Shown here in pieces: positions 1 to 8,885 of a DNA stretch of 64,000 nucleotides. The stretch is from an archaeon (lineage in GTDB: Archaea > Thermoproteota > Nitrososphaeria > Conexivisphaerales > UBA164). Within the stretch, counting starts at the first letter, position 1. Each line of letters begins with the position of its first letter. The stretch is taken from contig JAJYTP010000002.1 of the NCBI GenBank assembly GCA_021792955.1, positions 56,942 through 120,941 of the forward strand, written 5' to 3'. The position numbers and the translations under genes are program-made. A model generated the notes under the pieces. The model had not been told where the DNA came from and did no database searches. It saw nothing but the letters and a program-made list of their open reading frames with translations.

Positions 1-2
1 AG

Positions 3-1310
3 GAATATACGCTTGTGATATCAGATAACGGCTCAGGTATTCCCAATGAAAAGATACCTCTGGCACTGGGAAAGGTCTTCTTCGGAAGCAAGTTCAAGCT
101 TAAACAATCCAGGGGGATGTTCGGCATGGGTGGGACCATGAGCATGCTCTATGCCCAGATAACCACCAACAAGCCCATAACCATAACCAGTTCCGTTGAT
201 GGGAAGACTTATCACCGCTACAGGATGATTATAGATATAGAAAAGAACCAGCCCACGGTTCTGGACTACTCCTCAGGCGACTCCAAGGGGTGGAGGGGAA
301 CGAGGATCGAATTGAACCTGATGGGGGACTATCTAAGGTCTGCATCCAGGATAGTTGAATATTTTAACAAGATAGCCTTGGTTACGCCATATGCCGAGAT
401 AGCGTTCCTGGATCCTATGGATCGGCTTTTCGTATATGCAAAGGGGACTGACCAAATGCCGACTCCTCCGACCGAGGTACTCCCTCATCCTCTGGGGGTG
501 GATGTAGAGGGACTTCGTAGGGCAATAAGGAGCTGGAAGGGTGGAGGGATAAGGAGTTTCCTTATCAAGAACTTTCACAGGGTGGGCCCCGGCATAGCTG
601 ATAAGTTCCTTGAATATGTAATGATAGATCCGACAAGGGATCCCAGAACGCTTTCAAGCGAAGAAATGGCCTCCTTAACGAATTCCCTTCAGACGTTCGG
701 CAAGTTCCTCCCGCCGGATGGCAGGTGCCTTTCTCCGCTTGGCAGGGAGATACTCCTTACCGGAATAAACAAAGAATTGAACCCCGAGTTTGCGGATGTA
801 GCCATAAGGGCGCCTGCGGCTTACGGGGGATTTCCATTTGTGGTTGAAGTAGGGCTGGCATATGGTGGGCAGATCAAGAGCGATAAATTATTGCTCTTCA
901 GGTTTGCAAACAGGATACCGTTGCTCTATGATGAGGGAAGCGATATAGCTTGGAAGGTGCTTATGGAGGATATTGACTGGAACCACTATAAGGTGCCCAT
1001 GGAGTCGCCCCTTGTAATAATCACTCATATATGCTCAACAAAGATTCCGTATAAGACTGTAGGAAAGGAATATATCTCGGACAGGCCAGAAATAGAAAGG
1101 GAGCTTAAGAACGCCATTAAAGAGGTACTGAGGGGGCTCTCACTGTACCTTGGAAAAAAGAGCAGCATGGAAAACATACAGCGAAAGTATAACATATACG
1201 CCAAATATCTCCCTCTGATCGCGCAATTTTCTACATCCCTGGCAGATAGAAAGAGGAAGCCCAATATCCAGCTGCTTCTGGGAGAAGGATCTTTGGATAT
1301 TTTTACGTAA
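3..1310 (+). CDS. top6B: DNA topoisomerase VI subunit B (partial, 5' end cut off)
   Basis: ATPase subunit of the type IIB topoisomerase that relaxes and decatenates DNA together with subunit A. The gene runs off the left edge: codons upstream of the track GTG (E-Y-T-L) stay open and about 90 N-terminal residues, including the first GHKL motif, are missing. Visible are the Bergerat-fold motifs DNGSGIP at the very start and SRGMFGMGG (most homologs have SRGQQGIG), an H2TH-like helical segment around residues 205-260 of the visible part and the C-terminal transducer domain. top6A follows 122 bp downstream behind its own TATA box. Assignment is firm because of the motifs and the neighbouring A subunit. 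Confidence 0.93.
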   Translation, partial: EYTLVISDNGSGIPNEKIPLALGKVFFGSKFKLKQSRGMFGMGGTMSMLYAQITTNKPITITSSVDGKTYHRYRMIIDIEKNQPTVLDYSSGDSKGWRGTRIELNLMGDYLRSASRIVEYFNKIALVTPYAEIAFLDPMDRLFVYAKGTDQMPTPPTEVLPHPLGVDVEGLRRAIRSWKGGGIRSFLIKNFHRVGPGIADKFLEYVMIDPTRDPRTLSSEEMASLTNSLQTFGKFLPPDGRCLSPLGREILLTGINKELNPEFADVAIRAPAAYGGFPFVVEVGLAYGGQIKSDKLLLFRFANRIPLLYDEGSDIAWKVLMEDIDWNHYKVPMESPLVIITHICSTKIPYKTVGKEYISDRPEIERELKNAIKEVLRGLSLYLGKKSSMENIQRKYNIYAKYLPLIAQFSTSLADRKRKPNIQLLLGEGSLDIFT

Positions 1311-1403
1311 GGGTGAATGATATCATATTTTCCGAAGCAGCGGATGAATTTGCGGGCAGAATAAGGGCCAGATTGCCGTCCTGAAGGTTCACGGGCATTA
1401 ACC

Positions 1404-1413
1404 TTTTTATAAT
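1404..1413 (+). promoter_or_regulatory. TATA box of top6A
   Basis: The A/T-rich box TTTTTATAAT is centred about 24 nt before the ATG of top6A. This is archaeal TATA spacing for a leaderless transcript. It means top6A need not depend on read-through from top6B. Confidence 0.55.
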
Positions 1414-1432
1414 CGCAAGGAGCAGGCCCCCC

Positions 1433-2509
1433 ATGAAAGGAGCAGACCGAAAATCCATCGTCAAGGATCAACTACACGAGATGGGGGTTAGGATATATGA
1501 TCTGCTTGATAGCGGTAAATATCCGGATATCGAGATGCCCAGCCGCTCCGTAAAGAACATAGAATATGACTCGAAGCTCAGGCAGTATGTGCTGGGGCCC
1601 ACAAGTGTAAAAAGGAACGCGAAAAACATTAAACACATAAGGCCATTTACCCAGTTGGTCTGGTTAGCGTCGTTCAGCAAGGAGCTTCTTTCTAACAGGA
1701 AGACATCCACTCTCAGGGATATATTTTATTCGGCGCAGGCGTACAACATAGACTTCGAAGATCAGAATGAATCAGACGAAGTAATTACCGAGCTCGAGTC
1801 CATACTTGGAAAAGCCAGAGAGGATTTTAACGTCTATCCAGAAGAGCGCAGCGCCATATTTGGGGATCTGACCATCGAGTACACTGTCCCCGGTTATGAA
1901 GGTAAACGGCTTGATTTGACATCCCACCCGGACGGCGTCATGATAGGACCGGCCCTGACAACCGCTGCGTTCGCACAGACAAACGCCGAAATGGTTTTGG
2001 TCATAGAAAAGGGGGCATTATTCACAAGGTTCGTAGAAGAAAAGGTCTACAAGAAATACAACGCGATATTAATAGATACGGTGGGTCAACCTCCGCGCAG
2101 CACCCGTTATATGATAAGGAGGCTCCATGAAGAATTAGGATTACCGGTATACGTGTTCACGGACGCGGACCCATGGGGAATGCACATAGCAATGGTGATA
2201 ATATCAGGTTCCGCCAACGCCGCGCATTTAAGGGAGTTGACTACGCCGGACGCCAAATGGGCCGGCGTCTGGGCTTCAGATATAAATAAGTATAAACTGC
2301 CTCATGACCCTCTCACGGAACTGGACGTAAAAAGGCTGTTCGAGTTGAAAAGCGACCCGCGTTATGGGGAAAAGCTGTGGAAGGATGAAATGGCCACCTT
2401 TTTGAAGTATAAAAAAAAGGCTGAACAGGAGGCCTTTGCCAGATACGGATTAACTTATATAGTTGATAAATACCTACCCGATAAGCTTAAATTATTAAAG
2501 GAGCAATGA
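1433..2509 (+). CDS. top6A: DNA topoisomerase VI subunit A (Spo11-like)
   Basis: DNA-cleaving subunit of topoisomerase VI, 358 residues, normal family length. The 5Y-CAP domain carries the catalytic tyrosine in LRDIFYSAQAY (Tyr99), where most homologs have the pair YY. The Toprim domain shows the metal-binding glutamate in VLVIEKGALF (Glu192) and the DxD motif FTDADPWG (Asp244, Asp246). The ATG at 1433 is chosen because a TATA box lies about 24 nt upstream and the N-terminus aligns in length with the family. It works with the B subunit immediately upstream. The next gene begins 3 nt after its stop, so the two are probably cotranscribed. Confidence 0.96.
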   Translation: MKGADRKSIVKDQLHEMGVRIYDLLDSGKYPDIEMPSRSVKNIEYDSKLRQYVLGPTSVKRNAKNIKHIRPFTQLVWLASFSKELLSNRKTSTLRDIFYSAQAYNIDFEDQNESDEVITELESILGKAREDFNVYPEERSAIFGDLTIEYTVPGYEGKRLDLTSHPDGVMIGPALTTAAFAQTNAEMVLVIEKGALFTRFVEEKVYKKYNAILIDTVGQPPRSTRYMIRRLHEELGLPVYVFTDADPWGMHIAMVIISGSANAAHLRELTTPDAKWAGVWASDINKYKLPHDPLTELDVKRLFELKSDPRYGEKLWKDEMATFLKYKKKAEQEAFARYGLTYIVDKYLPDKLKLLKEQ

Positions 2510-2512
2510 AAC

Positions 2513-2764
2513 ATGAGTTTTGAAAAGATTAAGGGTCCAACAGCTAAGGTCATCGGGATCATAGCGGTAATAATAGGGGCGTTGATAGTCTATTATGGTT
2601 ATTTATCATTAAAGAGCGTGAACTTGATACTAGTGGGTATGTACTACATGGCTGGGGCCCTTGTTATACTGGCCGGCGTGGTAGTGTTAATAGTTAAGAT
2701 AGATGGCCACTCGGCTGAAGGGTCAACCGGCGCTTCAGGCACGGAGAAGAAGGGTAAGCCCTAA
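2513..2764 (+). CDS. Small two-TM membrane protein, unknown function
   Basis: 83 residues with two hydrophobic helices (about residues 12-32 and 38-62) and a short hydrophilic Lys/Gly/Ser-rich tail. It starts 3 nt after top6A, so it is probably the last gene of that transcript. I do not recognise a family. Its 3' end overlaps the convergent gene on the other strand by 4 nt, and the overlap lies inside a 26-bp tandem repeat (2744-2791). Confidence 0.7.
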   Translation: MSFEKIKGPTAKVIGIIAVIIGALIVYYGYLSLKSVNLILVGMYYMAGALVILAGVVVLIVKIDGHSAEGSTGASGTEKKGKP

Positions 2765-2791
2765 AGGTAGAGAAGAAGGGTAAGGCCTAAA
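2744..2791. repeat. 26-bp tandem duplication across convergent gene ends
   Basis: A 22-nt unit beginning GAGAAGAAGGGTAAG occurs at 2744-2765 and again at 2770-2791 with one mismatch (CCC versus GCC), giving a period of 26 nt. The first copy encodes the C-terminal tail of the plus-strand membrane protein. The second encodes the C-terminal tail of the minus-strand membrane protein. It looks like a recent local duplication that reset one or both stop codons. Confidence 0.8.
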
Positions 2792-3048
2792 ATGTACATC
2801 ACAAACCAGCCCAGAATGAAAATTCCGATCCCATGATAGGACCCCTTTTTCATGGTCGCTACCTTCAGAAAGCTATTTGATCGGACCATTATGAAAGACG
2901 CCGCGTAGGCGATAACCGGCATGATAAACGCCAAGTAAGATGACATATGGGCATAAATTACAAAAGCGCTTCCGATTCCTGCTGCTATGGCTAGGATGGA
3001 CCTTAATAGGTATAGCTTATTTAGCTGTTTGGTCTTTGCTTCTTCCAT
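2761..3048 (-). CDS. EMC6-like small membrane protein (tentative)
   Basis: Hydrophobic protein with three predicted membrane helices after a short charged N-terminus containing LYLLRS. Its size and layout resemble the archaeal EMC6-like family, but that is from memory of the family and is tentative. The start is uncertain. An ATG at 3048 gives 95 residues, while the ORF track extends to a TTG at 3090 (109 residues, Lys/Ser-rich extension). With the ATG start, its start codon overlaps that of the divergent rqcH gene in the palindrome CCATGG. An A-rich TATA-like box (about 3069-3082) lies at the right distance for the ATG. Confidence 0.7.
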   Translation of the reverse strand: MEEAKTKQLNKLYLLRSILAIAAGIGSAFVIYAHMSSYLAFIMPVIAYAASFIMVRSNSFLKVATMKKGSYHGIGIFILGWFVMYILGLTLLLYL

Positions 3049-4897
3049 GGATTTTTTATCTGACTTGGAACTCTTTTTTTTAGCAGACAAGCTTAACGTA
3101 CTACTAGCTGGTTCGTACGTTAATAATATTTACGGCTTGGGTGAAGACAGGTTTTTACTGGTGACCAGGGGGATGAAGCCCATAGCGGTCAACATAGACC
3201 TGAGGTTGGGTATCTGGACTTCGAGCGAAGTTCAGGTTGAAAGGGTAACCAGTGAACAGACGACAGCCATGAGGAAATTGATAACTGGAAGGCGGATAGA
3301 CAGCGTGACATCCCCAAAAGGGGAACGCATAGTTATGTTCGATCTATTTAGGAGCAAGCTCGTCCTGGAGCTCTTTGGCAAGGGAAATATGTTGGTCCTT
3401 GATGACGCTTCCGTGATACAGTTCGCGCTAAGGGAGGAGATATACAGGGACAGGTCGCTGATCAGGGGTAAAACATATTCTCTGCCACCCTCAAGGGGCA
3501 GGCCGCTCCTTGACATAACGTCGATGCCGCCGGATTTTGAAGCCAACGTTCCGGTGGCCAAGTACCTTGGAACCAGCATTTCGACACCCCGAAAGTTCAT
3601 AGACGAGCTGCTCTATAGGCTGTCGATCGACCCCGTCAGGCCGGCCAGTTCCCTCACAGACGAAGAAAGGCGGAATATAATAGCGGAAGCTATAGAAATG
3701 ACGGAGGAGGTCCGGCGGTCTGATACGATATATATTTACAGGGACGATTTACATAGACCCTCTGCGCTCTCCTTTATCAGGCTTAATCATCTTGGCGAAG
3801 GGGAAATGATTAATGGGGTACTCCATGGCCTGGAAACGGTATTTTCAGGCCTCTCGGTGGGGGAGGAGGCTAGAGAGGAGGGACATCGTAGAGCTGAAAT
3901 AGAAGCTCAAAGGAAGGCCCTGTCGATTCACCTTGAAAAGGGGCGAACGCTTCGTGAATTGGCGAGTGCAATGATGGCCGGCGAAACGTCAAAGGTGGCG
4001 GATATAGCCAGCAAGGCCGGCTATATGATAGATGGAGGAAAGCTATCCATTGACAACATTGTAGTAAATCTTGAGAACACGTCGAGCGCCGCTTCGAGGA
4101 TATACGACTTGGCAAAGGACGTTGAAGCTGGTTCTCATAAGCTTGAAGCGGCCATAAATAGGCTGGAGAGTTCGATGCCGGTTACGAAGAAGGCTAAGGT
4201 TAAGGTCCTCAGGGCTAAGAAGTGGTACGAAAGCTTCAGGTGGTTTTATACGTCTGACGGATTGTTTATCATAGGCGGAAGGGATGCCAGCGGCAATATC
4301 ACGCTGCTCAAGAAGAGGCTCGAGGCTGGTGACCTTGTATTCCACGCTGATGTTCCGGGCTCGCCATTCTTTATACTAAGGGGTAAACCTTCAGAAATAT
4401 CAAAGATTGAAGTAGCGACAGCAACTATTTCATTCAGCAGGGCTTGGAGGGAAGGACTCCTCGCTGGTGATGTTTATTATGTGGACGCGGCCCAGGTCAG
4501 TAACACCGCGCCATCGGGCCAGTTTCTGGCTCACGGTAGTGCTATGATCTATGGTAAAAAGGAGTTCATAAAGGGGCTCAAGTTGGATCTGGGGGTTGGA
4601 GCCTTTGATGATGACGGGACTATGAAAGCCTACTGTTCACCTATAACCAGCGCTGATAGGTATTGCGATTACTACGTGGAAATAGTGCCGGGCAGGCTTT
4701 CGCAGGCGACCGTTGCTAAGAAGGTCTATCACATGTTGGTTGAAAACTATCATGACAGCACCCCCTCCATTGAGGATATCCAACGCTGCCTGCCTGCCGG
4801 CAACTCCGATATCCTGGGCTTGAGAAGAGGTAGACACACAGGGGGTAATGGTCAAGTAGGGGAACGCCATACGCCCGTTGATCTACGTAATGCATAG
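3047..4897 (+). CDS. rqcH: NFACT family protein (RqcH/NEMF/Rqc2 homolog)
   Basis: Member of the NFACT family, which binds the large ribosomal subunit with peptidyl-tRNA during ribosome-associated quality control. The N-terminus FFLADKLNVLLAGSYVNNIY is the classical NFACT-N start. It is followed by a helical central part and a C-terminal NFACT-R-like segment (GSAMIYGKKEF). The ORF track starts at 2987, but the ATG at 3047 (MDFLSDLELFF) fits the family start and has a TATA-like stretch (TATAGCTTATTTA, 3011-3024) at leaderless spacing. This gives 616 residues. The start overlaps that of the divergent membrane protein. The UDG gene follows after 11 nt, suggesting one transcript. Confidence 0.9.
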   Translation: MDFLSDLELFFLADKLNVLLAGSYVNNIYGLGEDRFLLVTRGMKPIAVNIDLRLGIWTSSEVQVERVTSEQTTAMRKLITGRRIDSVTSPKGERIVMFDLFRSKLVLELFGKGNMLVLDDASVIQFALREEIYRDRSLIRGKTYSLPPSRGRPLLDITSMPPDFEANVPVAKYLGTSISTPRKFIDELLYRLSIDPVRPASSLTDEERRNIIAEAIEMTEEVRRSDTIYIYRDDLHRPSALSFIRLNHLGEGEMINGVLHGLETVFSGLSVGEEAREEGHRRAEIEAQRKALSIHLEKGRTLRELASAMMAGETSKVADIASKAGYMIDGGKLSIDNIVVNLENTSSAASRIYDLAKDVEAGSHKLEAAINRLESSMPVTKKAKVKVLRAKKWYESFRWFYTSDGLFIIGGRDASGNITLLKKRLEAGDLVFHADVPGSPFFILRGKPSEISKIEVATATISFSRAWREGLLAGDVYYVDAAQVSNTAPSGQFLAHGSAMIYGKKEFIKGLKLDLGVGAFDDDGTMKAYCSPITSADRYCDYYVEIVPGRLSQATVAKKVYHMLVENYHDSTPSIEDIQRCLPAGNSDILGLRRGRHTGGNGQVGERHTPVDLRNA

Positions 4898-4908
4898 GGT
4901 GGCTACAG

Positions 4909-5586
4909 GTGAATTCGATATTCCAAGAGGAGATAACGGCGTGCAACAGGTGCTCAAGGCTGGTCAAATATAGAACGCAGGTGCCACCAGCAAAGAGGTT
5001 CGAGCATTATAACTACTGGAGGAAACCGGTGGCAGGTTTCGGTGATCCGCAGGCAAAGCTGCTCATAGTTGGCTTGGCGCCATCGGCTCATGGGGGGAAC
5101 AGGACGGGCAGGGTTTTTACAGGTGATGAGTCCGGTCGCTTCCTGTTTTCAGCCCTTTACAGGGCCGGGCTTTCCAGTTCGCCGTCCTCTGAGGAAAGGG
5201 GTGATGGAATGACCTTACATGGTGTATATATTACCGCGATAGTCAAGTGCGCTCCGCCTGCAAACAAACCACTAACTATTGAAGCAGAAACATGTATCGA
5301 CAATTTTTTTCGCCGGGAGCTCGATGCGCTCAAGCCGAAGGCCATACTCGCCCTAGGCGGGTTTGCGTACATGTGGACCATTAAGGCCCTTGCAAAGAAT
5401 GGCGTTGACACGTCATCAGCAGGCCGGTTTGGCCATGGGGAGGCTTACAGGGTTGGCGATGACGGCCCATGGATCATCTGCTCATACCATCCATCACCTC
5501 AAAATACCTATACGGGTACCCTTACGGCCGAAATGTTTCTATTGACGCTTTTGAAGGCGTATGAACTTTCGGTTAATGTCGGGTGA
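4909..5586 (+). CDS. Uracil-DNA glycosylase, family 5 (UdgB-type)
   Basis: Removes uracil and other deaminated bases from DNA, the first step of base-excision repair. 225 residues with a GTG start. The N-terminal CNRC plus two later cysteines should ligate a 4Fe-4S cluster. Motif 1 is GLAPSAHGGNRTGR, without the catalytic Asp/Asn of families 1-4, as in family 5. The C-terminal motif is SYHPSPQNTYTG. It lies 11 nt after rqcH and probably shares its transcript. Family 5 enzymes are typical of thermophilic archaea and some bacteria. Confidence 0.93.
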   Translation: MNSIFQEEITACNRCSRLVKYRTQVPPAKRFEHYNYWRKPVAGFGDPQAKLLIVGLAPSAHGGNRTGRVFTGDESGRFLFSALYRAGLSSSPSSEERGDGMTLHGVYITAIVKCAPPANKPLTIEAETCIDNFFRRELDALKPKAILALGGFAYMWTIKALAKNGVDTSSAGRFGHGEAYRVGDDGPWIICSYHPSPQNTYTGTLTAEMFLLTLLKAYELSVNVG

Positions 5587-5705
5587 TAAAGGAGTACAGC
5601 GGATCGGAAGGAACCGTGCGGGGCCAGTGAACGCCTTGCTTTAAATCGAGACGCAATACTCCTGAAAAGATGAAGGTCGCATGCTTTCGATTGTGCTGTT
5701 AAAAG

Positions 5706-6419
5706 TCAGTCGTTCTCCAGTTCGAGAGTACCCTTTAGATTCCTGATCCCTCCAAGCAGCTTTCCATCTAGCATGTACGCATTAAAATCTATCAAGCGTC
5801 TTTCAAAGAAGGGGATCTTCATTCGGGGGTTTCTGAGCCCCATCCCAGGAATGAACTGATTGAATGGTGGGATCAAAATGAAAGATGGCAGCTTCCCCGT
5901 GTCTTGGATAAGCCACACGGGATATTTTGAACTTCCATATCTGATAAATAGGTGCAAGTGCGCCATGATTATACAGTCCGAAGTGGCTACTGCCTTGCTG
6001 GGTCTCGCATGGCCGTGCAATATGCCATAGCTTCTTCCTTGGCTTTTTAGGACAGTGCCGCTCGGAGAGAAGACAGTTACGTAGCTAGGCAGGATTCTTT
6101 CAATAGATCCGTCATGGTTCCCTTTAACCAGGTTTACTTTGAACGATGCGTTTATTTCCTCCAGTAGTTCCAACAGCTCAGATATCTCTTCGGAGCCGGG
6201 GAACGTTATGGTGTTCTTGAGATCGCCAAGAATGTATAGCTCGGAGGCGTTGGAGGATGATGATAAAAGCCTGATGTAGTTTTTATAAGTTCTCGTAAGC
6301 GGGGGGATATGTATGCCCCTCCTCATCGCCTCAAACTCGTATCCGATATGGAGGTCCCCTATGACCAAGTATTTTTTATCGATTTCAAGCGCAGGGATAT
6401 CATCAACCAGCCTGATCAA
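5706..6419 (-). CDS. ICC-like metallophosphoesterase (COG1407 type)
   Basis: 237-residue calcineurin-fold phosphoesterase. Metal-binding motifs are visible in order: GDLHIGYEFE near the N-terminus, LGDLK, KGNHDG and LHGHARP. This motif set and size match the archaeal COG1407 group, which often sits beside DNA-repair helicases. No helicase is present here. The substrate is unknown. It lies 15 nt downstream of the unknown gene 6435-7172 on the same strand, so the two are probably one transcript. Confidence 0.85.
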   Translation of the reverse strand: MIRLVDDIPALEIDKKYLVIGDLHIGYEFEAMRRGIHIPPLTRTYKNYIRLLSSSSNASELYILGDLKNTITFPGSEEISELLELLEEINASFKVNLVKGNHDGSIERILPSYVTVFSPSGTVLKSQGRSYGILHGHARPSKAVATSDCIIMAHLHLFIRYGSSKYPVWLIQDTGKLPSFILIPPFNQFIPGMGLRNPRMKIPFFERRLIDFNAYMLDGKLLGGIRNLKGTLELEND

Positions 6420-6434
6420 GGGCGGTCGGCTACT

Positions 6435-7172
6435 TTATCTGGATATATCAGTTGATGGAGGGGGTGACGCTGGCTTAAAAAGTGGAATCACTTCGTTAAA
6501 CGCATATTTTACGATATCCTCCTGTGTTCCCTGCGAAAAGATCGTTATTACGCTATTTCTGGTTAACCCTATAATTTGGTTGGCAGATCTGACCTTCACT
6601 ACTATATACCAGAGCAGGCCGTGTGTTTGATATTCCTTGAAGAGTTCAGTATCTGACAATCCTTCTCCATATAATGCTAATACATTTACACTGGGGATAT
6701 CCACTTGGTCAAAGAACGCCACCCTGGTTTCTTCGAGGCTCCTTCTATAGTATTCTAGAAAAGCCTCCGGGTCAATCCTTGCTTCAACTATGGTTCCTGG
6801 CTTCATGAATAAAATCTTACTCAATGTATTGGCTATTTCGTTTGCAATTCTCTTTTTGGCTAAAATTAACAGGAAAGTCTGGTCAACCAGCGACCTGATA
6901 AAGAAAGGTATCTTTGAAGTTGAAACAGCAGGCTTCCTGCCTTCCTTGAGGCCAAGGTAAACTATGTTATCCCTATAAAAGTCCCCTATGAGCGTTCCAT
7001 CCTTTATCTCCCTCACCTCGATCTCCGTCTTTAGGCTAAGGCCAGCCTCTGTATCCTCTGTCGAGTTCCGAAACCCCTGTAGCTTTTCTCCGAACATTTC
7101 TAGAGGATCATCAGAAAGGACCTTGAACAGCTTACCGGCTATCATTTTCAAGGGGCTAAAGGTTATGCTCAT
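6435..7172 (-). CDS. Conserved-looking protein of unknown function
   Basis: 245 residues, mixed alpha/beta composition, no signal peptide, no clear membrane helix and no motif I recognise. The C-terminal tail is proline/serine-rich. Codon use resembles the neighbours and the reading frame is long and uninterrupted, so it is probably a real gene. It is transcribed just ahead of the phosphoesterase gene (15 nt gap) and may act with it. No function is proposed. Confidence 0.75.
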   Translation of the reverse strand: MSITFSPLKMIAGKLFKVLSDDPLEMFGEKLQGFRNSTEDTEAGLSLKTEIEVREIKDGTLIGDFYRDNIVYLGLKEGRKPAVSTSKIPFFIRSLVDQTFLLILAKKRIANEIANTLSKILFMKPGTIVEARIDPEAFLEYYRRSLEETRVAFFDQVDIPSVNVLALYGEGLSDTELFKEYQTHGLLWYIVVKVRSANQIIGLTRNSVITIFSQGTQEDIVKYAFNEVIPLFKPASPPPSTDISR

Positions 7173-7259
7173 TAAAAACCTTTACTGGCCAAACGGCCTA
7201 TCTTGGCTAATCTATCAAATTAGGCGATGTTTAATTCGATCGTATAGGGTAAACTTTTC

Positions 7260-7854
7260 ATGAGGAGGAAAATTGTGGCTATTGGCGTTATAGCACTGGC
7301 AAATATGTACGGGCTAATCTCCGCCAGCCCTTTCCTTTTTAAAGCGAGCTTTGATGCGAGTTCGCTGTATCCATTAAATGAGCGCAAATTTGAACGCGAA
7401 TCAGACAATTTTTGTACCCTCGGTACTCCCGGCCGATATATTGACGATGATCTATAACGATTCATTATCGATGCCACTGGAATTTAATTTGAACGGTATG
7501 AGTGTACAAAGCGTAAACGATACGTACTTCGGAGAGTACTAGAACACAGGGAACGTTACACTAAGTGTTTATCTCCTGGATAACTATACAAATCCCGTCG
7601 TCTATTATTCAAGCCTGGCTAAGCCTGTAAGCGGTATATTAGATATCCTTTTATTGATAGTTGCAGGTATAGCCCTCCTTATAGGAGGGGCTGTAACAGC
7701 AGTCATATGGTTGTTGATGAGAAGGAGCCGTCCCTCAGTTAAAGAATACAACGGTTTCAATAGTAGCAAATATCTCCGTAATTCCAAGGTTTTAAGTGAA
7801 GGCTCCGCAAAAACATCTTGGGTAACTATTTTTGTCATAATTCCCAATTTTTGA
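7260..7854 (+). pseudogene. Broken gene for a membrane-anchored surface protein
   Basis: A signal-peptide-like ORF (MRRKIVAIGVIALANMYG, frame of 7260) runs into a different frame at about 7376-7420. The continuation in the shifted frame reads NLNANQTIFVPSVLPADIL, meets an in-frame TAG at 7540-7542, then continues through NTGNVTLSVYLLDNYTNP to a C-terminal membrane helix (about 7630-7720) and basic tail, ending at a TGA at 7854. Asn-x-Thr/Ser sites suggest an exported glycoprotein. A frameshift plus a nonsense codon argues for decay rather than one sequencing error. A TATA-like box (TGTTTAATTC) still sits about 26 nt upstream of the ATG. Confidence 0.65.
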
Positions 7855-8119
7855 CATAAAGTGGCCCCCAATCAGCAAATTACCCGAACATAATTTTATT
7901 GTCCTTGTTCGCCGTTAAATATAATTAACGAAGCTTGATAGGAATATGGATTAGCTGGTGGGCGACGATTCAGGGGTTAGCCCAGTCAACGATCACTCAC
8001 AGGCAAGGTGCTGCACAAAAAGATATACTGATCCATGGATGTGATGTAAAATCTGCGCATTAAGGGCCTCTGGAGGATGTACGCAAACCTTTTTATCAAC
8101 CAGCTTATAAAAAAAGGCC
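7855..8119. other. Intergenic region; SDR promoter at its right end
   Basis: 265 nt without a credible ORF. A TATA-like TTTTTAT (8090-8096) lies 27 nt before the ATG of the SDR gene and is probably its promoter. I see no tRNA, clear C/D-box RNA or repeat in the rest. Confidence 0.4.
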
Positions 8120-8872
8120 ATGGCGGAGCTAGATGGAAAGGTTTTATTCATAACTGGCGCATCTTCGGGCATAGGGTCGGCGGCTGCAAAAGTGGCTTTC
8201 AGGGAGGGCGCACTGCTGGCTTTAAACTACCATGAACATGAGGGAGGAATAAAAGAGCTGCTTGAAGGCCGTGATGGGGAAGCGAGGGTCCTTTCGGTTA
8301 AGGGTGATGTGACAAGAAGTGATAACGTTAGGGCAATGGTAGGATCGGTTATCAAAAAATTCGGTAAGATCGACGTTCTCATCAACAACGCAGGGGGTTT
8401 GCCTGAAAGGAGGCCTTTCCTCCAAACCGATACGGAATATTGGGATAAGCTCCTAAGCATTAACCTCAGGTCGGCATATATCGTAACAAGGGAAATTCTT
8501 CCCGGTATGGTTCAAAGGGGAGGTGGTGTCATCATAAACATATCATCAATCGCTGCGGTGGCGGGGGGAGGTATGGGGGCTTCGGCATATGCAACAGCAA
8601 AGGGGGGATTGGCTACCTTCTCTAGGGCGCTTGCAAAGGAATTTGGAACTAAGGGGATCAGGGCCATATCGGTTTTGCCAGGACTGATAGATACTCCATT
8701 TCATGAAAAGGCAGGCACAAAGGACCTAAATGAATGGGCAAAGAGGTCGGTCATGCTCGGCAGGGTTGGAAGGGCCGAGGAGGTTGGCGAGTTAATCTCC
8801 TTTTTGTCAAGCGACAGGGCCAGTTATATTACCGGTGTAAGTATTCAGATTGATGGCGGCTGGGCATATTGA
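8120..8872 (+). CDS. SDR-family NAD(P)-dependent oxidoreductase
   Basis: 250-residue classical short-chain dehydrogenase. The Rossmann cofactor motif TGASSGIGSAA is at residues 12-22 and NNAG follows around residue 91. The catalytic Ser is in ISSIAAV and the catalytic pair is in YATAKGG. The C-terminal ITGVSIQIDGGWAY is typical of 3-oxoacyl-ACP reductase or glucose dehydrogenase-like members. Motifs cannot give the substrate, and no pathway partner is adjacent. The start is an ATG with a TATA box 27 nt upstream. Confidence 0.9.
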   Translation: MAELDGKVLFITGASSGIGSAAAKVAFREGALLALNYHEHEGGIKELLEGRDGEARVLSVKGDVTRSDNVRAMVGSVIKKFGKIDVLINNAGGLPERRPFLQTDTEYWDKLLSINLRSAYIVTREILPGMVQRGGGVIINISSIAAVAGGGMGASAYATAKGGLATFSRALAKEFGTKGIRAISVLPGLIDTPFHEKAGTKDLNEWAKRSVMLGRVGRAEEVGELISFLSSDRASYITGVSIQIDGGWAY

Positions 8873-8885
8873 GCGTATGACGCCA

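Noticed and set aside
1025-1471. 148-residue minus-strand ORF
   Set aside because: Lies entirely opposite top6B/top6A, has low-complexity composition typical of a shadow frame and no motif.
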